A stretch of 64,000 nt of DNA from the NCBI GenBank assembly GCA_023023105.1, contig CP083824.1, forward strand, positions 2,046,001 through 2,110,000. Reading direction: 5' to 3'. Positions 39,266-47,104 of the stretch are shown in pieces. Below the pieces are notes generated by a model. The model was not told the DNA's origin and ran no database searches. It worked only from the letters and a program-made list of their open reading frames with translations. The translations under genes were made by a program, and so were the position numbers. Every line of letters starts with the position of its first letter. The first letter of the stretch is position 1. This stretch comes from Enterobacter ludwigii. Its GTDB lineage: Bacteria; Pseudomonadota; Gammaproteobacteria; Enterobacterales; Enterobacteriaceae.

Positions 39266-39311
39266 AGGCCGGGCAAGCGTAGCACTCCCGGTAGGGTTGC
39301 CGTTCTGGAAG
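39266..39311 (+). repeat. REP-like element, copy 1
   Basis: 46-bp sequence containing CCGGG...CCCGG stem bases (AGGCCGGGCAAGCGTAGCAC at its start, GGTTGCCGTTCTGGAAG at its end). It is identical over all 46 bases to 42678-42723. It resembles enterobacterial REP palindromes found at gene 3' ends. Confidence 0.85.
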
Positions 39312-39329
39312 TCGCTACGCAAATTCAGG

Positions 39330-40505
39330 TTATTTTTGCCGTGATGTGAAAAATGTCAGTGCAGCCGAGGCCAGCAGCAACAGGCCACTCAGTGCAAACG
39401 TGCTCTGCCAGCCAGCATGGTCGAACACCATGCCGCCCACCGTTGAACCTATCGCAATACACAGCTGGATCACCGCGACCATCAGCCCGCCGCCTGCCTC
39501 GGCGTCATCAGGAAGAGTACGGGCAAGCCAGCTCCACCAGCCTGTTGGCGCCGCCGTGGCCAGCATTCCCCAAACGCCTGACAGCACCGCCACTATCCAC
39601 ACGCTGTTTCCGGCCGGGATTAACGTGCCAGCAATGGCCGCCATCAGAAGCGGGATCGCCATTAACGTCGGGTAAAACGCAGCGCTCAGAACCCGGACAA
39701 CAACAAGCGTGCCAACAAAACCCGCTATACCGATGGCAAGCAGAATAAGCGATAAGCCGGAAGGACTGACGCGGGTGACGTTTTCAAGGAACGGCCGTAT
39801 GTAGGTAAATAACGCGAACTGCCCCATGAAGAACAGGCCGCAGGCCATCAGCCCTGTACGGACCACGCGCTCGCGGAACAGACGAAACACGCTCCCGCGT
39901 GGGCTTTGCTGATTTGCCATGTCTGGCAGGCTAAAACACTGCCAGATAGCGGCGACGATGGCGACCGGCACCAGACACAGAAAAGCGCCACGCCAGCCAA
40001 TGGTCGCGCCGAGATAGCTGCCAAGCGGGGCTGCGATAACCGTCGCCAGCGCGTTGCCGCCGTTAAAAATAGCCAGGGCGCGGGATACCTGATGTTGCGG
40101 CACAAGACGGAGAGCCGTCGCGGCAGACATCGACCAGAATCCACCAATCGCGATGCCGATGAGCGCGCGGCCTGCCATATACACCAGATAGCCGGTCGCA
40201 CAGGCAATAATGATCCCCGATATCGCCATCAGCATCGTCATGCCCAGCAGCAGATATTTGCGATTCATTTTCCCGGCAAGGTGAGAAAGGCTCAGGCTGG
40301 TCAGCACCGCCAGTGCACCCGAGATGGCAATCCCCTGGCCAGTGAGCCCCTCTGTCACACCCAAATCCCGGGCGATGGGGGTGAGCAGGCTGACGGGCAT
40401 AAATTCAGAAGCTATCAGGACGAACACGCACAGGGTCATGGCAAAAATACCGCCCCAGTGCGCACGCTCAGCGTTTGATGATGAGGTGTGGTTCAGTGTG
40501 GACAT
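39330..40505 (-). CDS. NepI-like MFS exporter
   Basis: 391-residue 12-helix major facilitator of the DHA1/SotB-NepI group (EFMPVSLLTPIARDLGVTEGLTGQ, MAGRALIGIAIGGFWSMSAATALRLVPQ). By recall it is closest to E. coli NepI, the purine ribonucleoside exporter, but clearly divergent, so sugars, nucleosides or drugs are all possible. It is followed on the same strand, upstream, by the hydrolase gene at 40554, 48 bp away, likely one operon. Confidence 0.85.
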   Translation of the reverse strand: MSTLNHTSSSNAERAHWGGIFAMTLCVFVLIASEFMPVSLLTPIARDLGVTEGLTGQGIAISGALAVLTSLSLSHLAGKMNRKYLLLGMTMLMAISGIIIACATGYLVYMAGRALIGIAIGGFWSMSAATALRLVPQHQVSRALAIFNGGNALATVIAAPLGSYLGATIGWRGAFLCLVPVAIVAAIWQCFSLPDMANQQSPRGSVFRLFRERVVRTGLMACGLFFMGQFALFTYIRPFLENVTRVSPSGLSLILLAIGIAGFVGTLVVVRVLSAAFYPTLMAIPLLMAAIAGTLIPAGNSVWIVAVLSGVWGMLATAAPTGWWSWLARTLPDDAEAGGGLMVAVIQLCIAIGSTVGGMVFDHAGWQSTFALSGLLLLASAALTFFTSRQK

Positions 40506-40553
40506 AGTCAGATTTCACGAAGCGCCACCCGCAGAAACGGGTGGCGTAGCAGG

Positions 40554-41681
40554 TTATTTCAGGCTGGTTTTGAAGAACTGCTCAAACTGAGCAAACGGAA
40601 TTTTTCCGGCAGCGTTGTCGTAGAGATCAACATGATTTGCACCCGGGACAATCACCAGTTCTTTCTGTTTGCTGCCCACGGCTTTATACGCATCTTCAGC
40701 AAAATAGCGGGAGTGCGCTTTCTCACCGGTGACAATAAGCGTCGGGATGGTGATCTCTTTGGCATAACTCAGCAGCGGCATATTCATAAAGGATAAAGGC
40801 ATTGTTGCCGTCCATGCGCCGGTTGAGTTGACGGAACGCGCATGGTAGCCGCGCGGCATCCGGTAGTAATCGAAGAACTCTTTCAGAACCGGATGGGGGT
40901 TCGCAGGTAATGACTCCGGCAGAATACGATCGGCGGCGGTCACCTTACTGTGTTCATCGACATAAATGTCATGGCCCGCATGGGCGAGGGTGCCACTCTC
41001 GGCATCTTTCCAGCGCTGCTCGTTCAGATACTGCAACACGGCGTGGCGGTCTGCCGTGGTGTAACGGTCTTTACCGTCGCCCACGCCGTGACCCATGGCG
41101 CGGCTCATGTCATACATCACACTGGTGGCGACCGCTTTCACACGGGTGTCCATAGATGCCGCATTGAGTGCCATACCACCCCAGCCGCAGATGCCGAGAA
41201 TACCGATGCGGTTACGGTCCACCTCTTTTTGAATGCCGAGGAAATCCACTGCCGCGCTAAAGTCTTCGGTGTTGATGTCAGGGGAGGCCACGTTGCGTGG
41301 CTGGCCGCCGCTTTCGCCAGTGTAGGACGGGTCGAACGCCAGCGTCACAAACCCGTTTTCGGCCAGCGTCTGTGCGTACAGGCCGCTGGATTGCTCCTTA
41401 ACGGCGCCAAACGGCCCGCTGACGGCAATCGCCGCCAGTTTACGGTCTCCACGATCTTTAGGAAGATACAAATCGCCCACCAGGGTGATCCCGTAGCGGT
41501 TCTGGAATGACACTTTGCGATGGTCGACCTTATCACTTTCAGCGAAGGTTTTGTCCCAGGTGGTCACCATTGAAACGGGTGCGTTTGGGTTGATGGTATC
41601 TGCATAACTCATTGTTGTAACTCCACTTAAAGATGCGCAGAGCAGCATCGCAACTGATAGTTTTTGGGTGAATGTTTTCAT
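40554..41681 (-). CDS. Exported alpha/beta hydrolase, dienelactone-hydrolase-like
   Basis: 375 residues from the ATG at 41681 (MKTFTQKLSVAML), giving a clean signal peptide cleaved after SYA (about residue 28). The nucleophile elbow reads GICGWGG, so the likely nucleophile is Cys as in dienelactone hydrolases rather than Ser. Other fold motifs: VSGPFGAVKEQSSG, FDPSYTGESGG, and the C-terminal acid/His segment VPGANHVDLYD. Periplasmic; substrate unknown. First gene of a pair with the NepI-like exporter and divergent from a LysR gene. Confidence 0.85.
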   Translation of the reverse strand: MKTFTQKLSVAMLLCASLSGVTTMSYADTINPNAPVSMVTTWDKTFAESDKVDHRKVSFQNRYGITLVGDLYLPKDRGDRKLAAIAVSGPFGAVKEQSSGLYAQTLAENGFVTLAFDPSYTGESGGQPRNVASPDINTEDFSAAVDFLGIQKEVDRNRIGILGICGWGGMALNAASMDTRVKAVATSVMYDMSRAMGHGVGDGKDRYTTADRHAVLQYLNEQRWKDAESGTLAHAGHDIYVDEHSKVTAADRILPESLPANPHPVLKEFFDYYRMPRGYHARSVNSTGAWTATMPLSFMNMPLLSYAKEITIPTLIVTGEKAHSRYFAEDAYKAVGSKQKELVIVPGANHVDLYDNAAGKIPFAQFEQFFKTSLK

Positions 41682-41794
41682 AAGAGGTACCGTGCGTTGT
41701 TGTGATGCGGCCATTATAGTTAGCAGAAAAAGTGCTGATTAGAGGGCGAATTCTGCTAGGATTCATATCATATTGTTATAAATATGGGGGCGGG

Positions 41795-42679
41795 ATGGCG
41801 AGGCGGGAAAACTACAATGAGCTGTACCTGTTTATGCAGGTGGTGCGGGAAGGGAGCTTTACGGCAGCCGCGCAGCGGCTTGGGCTGGCACAATCCGGGA
41901 TCAGCCGTTCGGTGCGCGAACTGGAAGAACGGCTGGGCGTTCAGCTGCTGGTTCGCACCACGCGAAAGCTGTCCCTGACTCAGGCTGGCGAGCAACTTTA
42001 TCGCACCACGGAGTCGGGATTTGATGCGCTTGATAACGGCCTTGCCACCCTGGCGCATTTTCGCGAGACCCCCTCCGGCACGGTGCGCATTAATGCCAGC
42101 CAGCACGCCATCGACAAATGTCTGCTGCCGAAGCTCGCGGTGTTTAAGCAGCGCTACCCGGATATCCGGCTGGAGCTAATAAACGAGAGTCGGTTCGTTG
42201 ACATCATCGCCGAGCGCTTCGATGCAGGCGTGCGGCTGGGGCCGGAAGTGGGGCAGGGAATGATCGCGGTACGCATCACCCCCGACATGGAGATGGCGGT
42301 GGTGGGCACACCGGAGCACTTTCGCCGCTACGGCTTCCCGCAAACGCCTGCCGATCTGACGCCTCACCCCTGTATTGCTTACCAGCTTGCTGACGGCAGT
42401 CTTTATCACTGGGAACTGGTGCAGGACGAAAAAATCGTTACCCATCGGCCGGAAGGACAGTGGGCGTTATCCGACAGCTATATGGAAGCCGAAGCCGCAC
42501 GGCTGGGTCTGGGTCTGGCGTATGTGCCGGTTGAGCTGGTGGCAGACGATCTTGCACGCGGAACGCTTATCCGGGTGTTGCTGCGCTACAGCCTGCGTAT
42601 GGAGGGTCTGTTCCTTTACTACCCGCACCGTAACGTGTCGCCCGCGCTGAGAGCGGTGATTGATACGCTGAAAATGTAG
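41795..42679 (+). CDS. LysR-family transcriptional regulator
   Basis: 294 residues from the ATG at 41795 (MARRENYNELYLF). HTH GSFTAAAQRLGLAQSGISRSV; effector domain GTVRINASQHAIDKCLLPKL and DAGVRLGPEV. Divergent from the hydrolase-exporter pair, which is its likely target. The frame is open to 41732 but the upstream part overlaps the divergent promoter. Confidence 0.9.
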   Translation: MARRENYNELYLFMQVVREGSFTAAAQRLGLAQSGISRSVRELEERLGVQLLVRTTRKLSLTQAGEQLYRTTESGFDALDNGLATLAHFRETPSGTVRINASQHAIDKCLLPKLAVFKQRYPDIRLELINESRFVDIIAERFDAGVRLGPEVGQGMIAVRITPDMEMAVVGTPEHFRRYGFPQTPADLTPHPCIAYQLADGSLYHWELVQDEKIVTHRPEGQWALSDSYMEAEAARLGLGLAYVPVELVADDLARGTLIRVLLRYSLRMEGLFLYYPHRNVSPALRAVIDTLKM

Positions 42680-42723
42680 GCCGGGCAAGCGTAGCACTCC
42701 CGGTAGGGTTGCCGTTCTGGAAG
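42678..42723 (+). repeat. REP-like element, copy 2
   Basis: Identical to 39266-39311 over 46 bp. It begins within the stop codon of the LysR gene. The two copies are in direct orientation and bracket the exporter-hydrolase-LysR module. Confidence 0.85.
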
Positions 42724-42796
42724 ACGCCTCGCAAACCTAAAAGTAACCCTGTGTAATTCAGGGATATCTCTTTTATTCAGGCGATCGCGGTCGTAA

Positions 42797-42982
42797 AGTG
42801 CCTGCGTTGCGGCACATCCGCAATCGGGCGTAGGAACCCGTATCTACAGAGCGATATTTATTTGTCGCGGCAGCGTTTCAATCGCTAAAATTGCGGTGGC
42901 GCTGGCGGAGCAGCCGCAAGGCTGGCCGTTTTCTCTGTGGGCGGTATTCCTACCTCTGTCAGCGCTACCCCCTCGAGCGTAG
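42797..42982 (+). pseudogene. Ash-family-like fragment (phage/satellite origin)
   Basis: An open stretch of 61 codons between a TAA and a TAG, with no start codon. It reads AAHPQSGVGTRIYRA and, further on, VSIAKIAVALAEQPQGWPFS. These two segments recall the Ash/Icd-like proteins of P4-type satellites and enterobacterial islands (a KSGVGIG-like motif and an LAGQPKGWP-like motif). Such a stretch is often seen as a leader just before small island genes. The comparison is from memory. Confidence 0.45.
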
Positions 42983-43031
42983 GAACTCATCGGGTGGTTC
43001 ACCCAAATTTATACACTGAGGATGCCTTACG

Positions 43032-43487
43032 ATGGCTACGATCCCAACCCTGACTTACCTCCCATCTGACGAAAGCGTCATTCTGCAACTTATCTCCCGA
43101 CCACTTCCGGCTGACGCCGATCTGTTTGTCGTCGCCGACAACTGCGCTGCACTGGTGAGTGTGCTGGTCGAAATCGAAGATGCAACGATGTTTACGACGC
43201 TTTGCGAGCGTCTGCTGCACGCCCTGTGGAAGCTAAGGGAACTCTGCGATGTCGATCTTCCGCCAGACCTGATCGCACAACTGATCATGGGTGAGAAACT
43301 GAACTCCTGCGTGCCGGACTGCTGGCAGGATACCGTGACTCAGGTGGACTATGCTCTGGCGCTGACACAAGCGGTTAAGGGCGGAACGCTACCTGCGAAT
43401 GTAGCGAAAGAGCTAACGGGCTTGCTGCACGATATGGTGTGGCTGCTGGCGGAGTTTGTGAAGGAGCCGCGCATTACTGCGCATTAA
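43032..43487 (+). CDS. Hypothetical protein downstream of an Ash-like leader
   Basis: 151-residue soluble, acidic, helix-rich protein (MATIPTLTYLPSDESVILQL ... FVKEPRITAH). No membrane helix or signal peptide. It has several hydrophobic helical segments (VVADNCAALVSVLVEIED; LTGLLHDMVWLLAEFV) and four cysteines. The start follows TGAGGATGCC. I do not recognise a family. The location after an Ash-like fragment at the edge of an accessory region suggests island origin. It is convergent with the NTF2-like gene. Confidence 0.7.
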   Translation: MATIPTLTYLPSDESVILQLISRPLPADADLFVVADNCAALVSVLVEIEDATMFTTLCERLLHALWKLRELCDVDLPPDLIAQLIMGEKLNSCVPDCWQDTVTQVDYALALTQAVKGGTLPANVAKELTGLLHDMVWLLAEFVKEPRITAH

Positions 43488-43501
43488 GGTTGCTGGTATG
43501 G

Positions 43502-43520
43502 AGGGGCGGTAGCGCCCCTT
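43502..43520. terminator. Hairpin between convergent genes
   Basis: AGGGGCG / CGCCCCT stem with a 4-base loop, followed by TT only. It lies between the hypothetical gene and the NTF2-like gene. Confidence 0.5.
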
Positions 43521-43540
43521 TGACGTCGTGATAAAAGTAA

Positions 43541-43948
43541 TCAGTTCCTCGTATCCAGGAGTGACGTCCCGTAGGAATTGTCGATGGTACAAAGCCAGCG
43601 ACCATCGCTCTCCTGTCGAAAAACATAGGTCGCGCGACGTGATATTTCCGTTCTTCCACCCTTGCCATCAGGAAAACGCAGAATGGTTTCCATGATAACA
43701 AGCGCATTGCCGCCACCTTCTATCACCTGCATCTCTCCTTGTTCGACAACCAGCTGATCCTGAAAATAATCTGAGATGGCAATAAACGCGCTGCGGATGT
43801 TTTCTTTACCTTTAACCGTCATGCCTGGCTTGACCACCAGAGCCGCATCTTCGGCGTAGTACTCCATCAGGGCGTCATAGTTTTTGGTGGTGATGGCGCG
43901 ATCGCAGGATTCGATTATCTGGCGCAGCGGATGTGGGGTCATGCGCAT
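43541..43948 (-). CDS. SnoaL/NTF2-like (DUF4440-type) protein
   Basis: 135 residues of the NTF2-like cone fold, SgcJ/EcaC type: IIESCDRAITTKNYDALMEYYAEDAALVVKPGMTVKGKENIRSAF, then GGGNALVIMETILRFPDGKGGRTEISRRATYVFRQESDGRWLCTIDNSYG. Such proteins bind small molecules or catalyse isomerisations; the substrate is unknown. Starts after AAAGGAAATGCGC. Confidence 0.85.
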   Translation of the reverse strand: MRMTPHPLRQIIESCDRAITTKNYDALMEYYAEDAALVVKPGMTVKGKENIRSAFIAISDYFQDQLVVEQGEMQVIEGGGNALVIMETILRFPDGKGGRTEISRRATYVFRQESDGRWLCTIDNSYGTSLLDTRN

Positions 43949-44783
43949 TTCCTTTTTAAGTGATTAACACGTATTAACGTAACAGCCTGGTGCGTTTGTA
44001 TAGCTACCAGGTTTTATGGGGGGAGTTCGGGGTTTAGGTAACGTTAGGGCGGCTATGAGCGAAAAGCGGACATTAATGATGAACGATTTATGACTCTCTT
44101 GGAGTCCTCTACGAATAGTCCTTAGCCCGACTGTGTTAACTCAATTTTTTAATGATCCAGCAGCCACTGCTGCATCTCGGACAGAACGTGTGGGGTAACG
44201 CGTCAGCGCGTACGGTCACATCGGTGGCTCGGATCAGCCAGTCGCAGATCCTGACGGGCAGGACGCGCTGCTTGCAGGTTTCTTCGTCCGCCTCAAGTTC
44301 CTCTCTGGAACTTGCGAAAGTCTCCTTAGATCGTCAATGTCGGCCGTTTCGGAAAGCGGGACACGTGCCATTTTTCGGCCAGCCGATTCCCGATCGACGC
44401 TGCTTGGTAGTGCGGATCACCTCGTGCAAAATGGCCGCGTTCAGGCCGACATCACGGCGGTGACGCAGGCCGGTAACCTCAGGCGCAAGCAGTTAGCGGG
44501 GCAGCTCGGCGTGTGGCCGCAGTCGGGCTGAGGGGGGGCTGACCGTTTAAGACAGGTAGTGACATAAACGCTCTGTCTCCTCTGACCGCGCTGCGGGCAT
44601 TCTGTCGGGGTTTTTATCTCTGACGTTTTCTCAGATTTCACACAGTGACGCCGGCTCATAATTTGCCAATGTTCGCCCATCGGGCGGGCGCAGGCCACCG
44701 CAATGCTTCTTTTTCTTGAATGATCGCAACAGGTTCAGTTACTCTTGACTGGAAATGATTCTTGAAATTTAAGGGGGCGCAAA
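43949..44783. other. Gene-poor, decayed interval
   Basis: 835 bp with no intact gene. On the minus strand a frame ending at 44136 is open for 65 codons up to a TGA at 44334-44336, then for another 52 codons up to 44492. It reads protein-like (LPVRICDWLIRATDVTVRADALPHTFC-type text, with two CxxC-like cysteine groups). The plus strand at 44199-44531 is also open but has no start until 44337. Both frames being open may simply reflect GC-rich sequence. I consider it probably a decayed gene of unknown origin. Confidence 0.35.
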
Positions 44784-45194
44784 GTGTCTAATGTCTTAAC
44801 CTTTTCAGCTGACGTAAAAGAAACCCCGATAGATGAAATGTCCTCGGATGAGTACATCGAAAGTCTTGAGAAGAAGTTCAAAAGCGCTACAGGTTCGGTC
44901 AATAAACGAAACTTATTCTTAAGAATCAAGTCATTGCTAGGTCAGAGGAAAATAAAGTTTCGCCTTTCTCCTCCCTCCGACTGGCAAACAAATAAAAAAT
45001 CTAATGTCTTGTACTTTTCTCAAGAAAAAGTAGTTTATACCTTAGGTCCGATGAAAGAGTTTTCTGTAAAAGAAGGATGGGAGCTCAAGACCATCTCTCT
45101 AACTGGGAACGCTGCTATAACCGTTCAAGAAATCATCAATTATTTAGAGGGCATACAGCATGGCAAAGAAACCGTTAAAGAAACCCGAAAGTGA
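44784..45194 (+). CDS. Hypothetical protein, first gene of an AT-rich two-gene cassette
   Basis: 136 residues with a GTG start preceded by AAGGGGG at seven bases. Lysine- and serine-rich, no signal or membrane segment. The first half (DEMSSDEYIESLEKKFKSAT) is helical, the second half looks beta-rich (VLYFSQEKVVYTLGP, ELKTISLTGNAAITVQEIINYL). Codon use is AT-rich compared with the neighbouring backbone, which suggests recent transfer. It overlaps the next gene by 35 bp. Family not recognised. Confidence 0.65.
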   Translation: MSNVLTFSADVKETPIDEMSSDEYIESLEKKFKSATGSVNKRNLFLRIKSLLGQRKIKFRLSPPSDWQTNKKSNVLYFSQEKVVYTLGPMKEFSVKEGWELKTISLTGNAAITVQEIINYLEGIQHGKETVKETRK

Positions 45195-45366
45195 TCTCCG
45201 CGCAAATTTTGCAGAGAATAAGAAAGCCTGGGTTAATGGTGCTAAAACAGTGAACAACACCATTGCAGAACAGGCAGGACAGGACCTGAAAAACGGTGAT
45301 GGTCGCTTAATGAAGACTTACAATGACAACAACCGTACAATTGATGATATTGATAAGAATGGTTAA
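45160..45366 (+). CDS. Hypothetical small protein, second gene of the AT-rich cassette
   Basis: 68 residues, rich in Asn, Lys and Asp (MAKKPLKKPESDLRANFAEN ... NRTIDDIDKNG), probably soluble and partly disordered. The ATG at 45160 follows GAGGG at about nine bases, inside the end of the previous gene, so translation is likely coupled. A strong hairpin follows. Not recognised; toxin-antitoxin or effector-immunity pairs would have this layout, but nothing in the sequence proves it. Confidence 0.6.
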   Translation: MAKKPLKKPESDLRANFAENKKAWVNGAKTVNNTIAEQAGQDLKNGDGRLMKTYNDNNRTIDDIDKNG

Positions 45367-45372
45367 CGGTGG

Positions 45373-45394
45373 GGGCCGCAGTATAGTGCGGCCC
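45373..45394 (+). terminator. Hairpin after the two-gene cassette
   Basis: GGGCCGCA / TGCGGCCC perfect stem with a 6-base loop, 6 bp after the stop codon. No T run. Confidence 0.6.
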
Positions 45395-45659
45395 TGACCT
45401 ACGAAGTCTCCACCCTCCCTCCTGATTAATCTTTTGCTATTCAGAGTTGCGCAGGCAATGTCTGACACAGAGTAGGTTCACCAGGCCTAGTTTGCCTTCC
45501 GTCTCCTGCACTAGCGCGTATTTCAGTCCCATTAACCGTATGGAGCAGGGGCTATCAGTTTCTGAAGGCGCTACGCGGAACCGTCCGCCTGAAGATAAGT
45601 CATAGCGCTTCTTCTGTGCGTCACAAACGACGCTGTTACGGGAACGGGAGAATTGCAAG
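45395..45659. other. Non-coding or decayed sequence left of the IS
   Basis: 265 bp. The minus strand is open from the IS edge to a stop at 45437 (73 codons), and this frame continues on the other side of the IS (46889 to about 46985). The plus strand also has a frame crossing the IS insertion point, interrupted by a TAG at about 45600. See findings. I cannot decide whether either was ever translated. Confidence 0.3.
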
Positions 45660-45663
45660 ATTG
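45660..45663 (+). repeat. Target-site duplication, left copy (ATTG)
   Basis: ATTG directly before the left terminal inverted repeat, matched by ATTG at 46885-46888. A 4-bp duplication is typical of the IS407 group of the IS3 family. Confidence 0.85.
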
Positions 45664-45692
45664 TGACCTGCCCCCACGATTAGATACAACAC

Positions 45693-46526
45693 TCAGTTAG
45701 TAACGTCGGAATCTTCATTCTCAGAATGACCCTTTCTCCAGCCCGCTGCAAATTCAGACGGTGTCTGATAATTCAGCGTGGAGTGCGGGCGGCATTCGTT
45801 ATAATCCTGCCGCCAGTCATTAATAATTTTCCTGGCATGAACGATATCGCTGAACCAGTGCTCATTCAAACATTCATCGCGAAATCGTCCGTTAAAGCTC
45901 TCAATAAATCCGTTCTGCGTTGGCTTGCCCGGCTGGATTAAGCGCAACTCAACACCATGCTCAAAGGCCCATTGATCCAGTGCACGGCAAGTGAACTCCG
46001 GCCCCTGGTCAGTTCTTATCGTCGCCGGATAGCCTCGAAACAGTGCAATGCTGTCCAGAATACGCGTGACCTGAACGCCTGAAATCCCAAAGGCAACAGT
46101 GACCGTCAGGCATTCCTTTGTGAAATCATCGACGCAGGTAAGACACTTGATCCTGCGACCGGTGGAAAGTGCGTCCATGACGAAATCCATCGACCAGGTC
46201 AGATTGGGCGCCGCCGGACGGAGCAGCGGCAGACGTTCTGTTGCCAGCCCTTTACGACGTCTTCTGCGTTTTACGCCCAGGCCACTGAGGTGATAAAGCC
46301 GGTACACGCGCTTATGATTAACATGAAGCCCTTCACGGCGCAGCAACTGCCAAATACGACGGTAGCCAAAACGCCTGCGCTCCAGTGCCAGCTCAGTGAT
46401 GCGCCCTGATAAATGCGCATCAGCAGCCGGACGGTGAGCCTCATAGCGGCAGGTCGACAGGGATAAACCTGTAAGCCTGCAGGCACGACGTTGCGACAGA
46501 CCGGTCGCATCACACATCAACATCAC
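45693..46526 (-). CDS. IS3-family transposase OrfB
   Basis: 277-residue catalytic part with an HTH_21-like region ([16 protein letters not shown]) and an rve integrase core. DDE residues are readable: Asp in [10 protein letters not shown], Asp in [10 protein letters not shown], Glu in [15 protein letters not shown]. The GTG at 46526 is only the first start in frame. The frame is open back past the orfA stop, so the working transposase is probably an OrfAB fusion made by a -1 frameshift near the GCGAAAG stretch at about 46561-46567. Confidence 0.93.
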   Translation of the reverse strand: MMLMCDATGLSQRRACRLTGLSLSTCRYEAHRPAADAHLSGRITELALERRRFGYRRIWQLLRREGLHVNHKRVYRLYHLSGLGVKRRRRRKGLATERLPLLRPAAPNLTWSMDFVMDALSTGRRIKCLTCVDDFTKECLTVTVAFGISGVQVTRILDSIALFRGYPATIRTDQGPEFTCRALDQWAFEHGVELRLIQPGKPTQNGFIESFNGRFRDECLNEHWFSDIVHARKIINDWRQDYNECRPHSTLNYQTPSEFAAGWRKGHSENEDSDVTN

Positions 46527-46549
46527 GGCTTCCCGCTTCTGGTCTGTCG

Positions 46550-46813
46550 TCAGTACTTTCGCCCAAGAGCCACCTGAAGCGCCTCTTTATCCAGCATGGC
46601 TTCGGCAAGCAGCTTCTTGAGTCTGGCGTTCTCTTCCTCAAGCGACTTCAGGCGCTTAACTTCAGGCACCGCCATACCGCCATACTTCTTACGCCAGGTG
46701 TAAAACGTGGCATCGGAAATGGCATGCTTGCGGCAGAGTTCACGGGCGGGTACCCCAGCTTCGGCTTCGCGGAGAATACTGATGATCTGTTCGTCGGAAA
46801 AACGCTTCTTCAT
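46550..46813 (-). CDS. IS3-family transposase OrfA
   Basis: 87-residue DNA-binding subunit: HTH ([42 protein letters not shown]) and a leucine-zipper-like end ([20 protein letters not shown]). It overlaps the extended orfB frame in -1 register. Confidence 0.93.
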   Translation of the reverse strand: MKKRFSDEQIISILREAEAGVPARELCRKHAISDATFYTWRKKYGGMAVPEVKRLKSLEEENARLKKLLAEAMLDKEALQVALGRKY

Positions 46814-46884
46814 GGGGATGTCCTCATGTGGCTTATGAAGACATTACTAACATCGGGGTGTACTAATCAACGGGGAGCAGGTCA

Positions 46885-46888
46885 ATTG
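46885..46888 (+). repeat. Target-site duplication, right copy (ATTG)
   Basis: Matches the ATTG at 45660-45663 directly outside the right inverted repeat. Confidence 0.85.
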
Positions 46889-47104
46889 ACGGTAAAGTCA
46901 CCCGGTGTTTCAGGACGGATGATAAGGCAGGAAATTTTACGTCTGAAGATGGCAACACCTTGCACGTTCCATGGCAGAAGTGTAAGTATCCCAGTAAAAC
47001 GAACCATTAGCTTTTATATAATCTCTGGCACTCCAACTTCCTCTCCTGGCACAAAGCGGGCGAGCTAACTAAGAAGCAAGTCAGCTGTGAGCGAAGACTG
47101 GCTG

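Larger units (their letters stand above)
45664..46884 (-). mobile_element. IS3-family insertion sequence, IS407 group (ISEhe3/IS1222-like)
   Basis: 1,221 bp. Ends are imperfect inverted repeats: left TGACCTGCCCCCACGATTAG, right (reverse complement) TGACCTGCTCCCCGTTGATT. It carries orfA and orfB on the minus strand in -1 relation and is flanked by 4-bp direct repeats ATTG. All transposase motifs are present, so it looks intact and recent. The exact ISfinder name needs a search. Confidence 0.92.

Noticed and set aside
44199..44531. Open plus-strand frame, possible gene
   Set aside because: The first start codon is only at 44337 and leaves 64 codons, with no ribosome site; the opposite strand is equally open. 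Kept only as part of the decayed interval.
42678..47104. Complete prophage or integrative element
   Set aside because: There is no integrase, no attachment-site pair at a tRNA and no structural phage genes. Only fragments and one IS are present.
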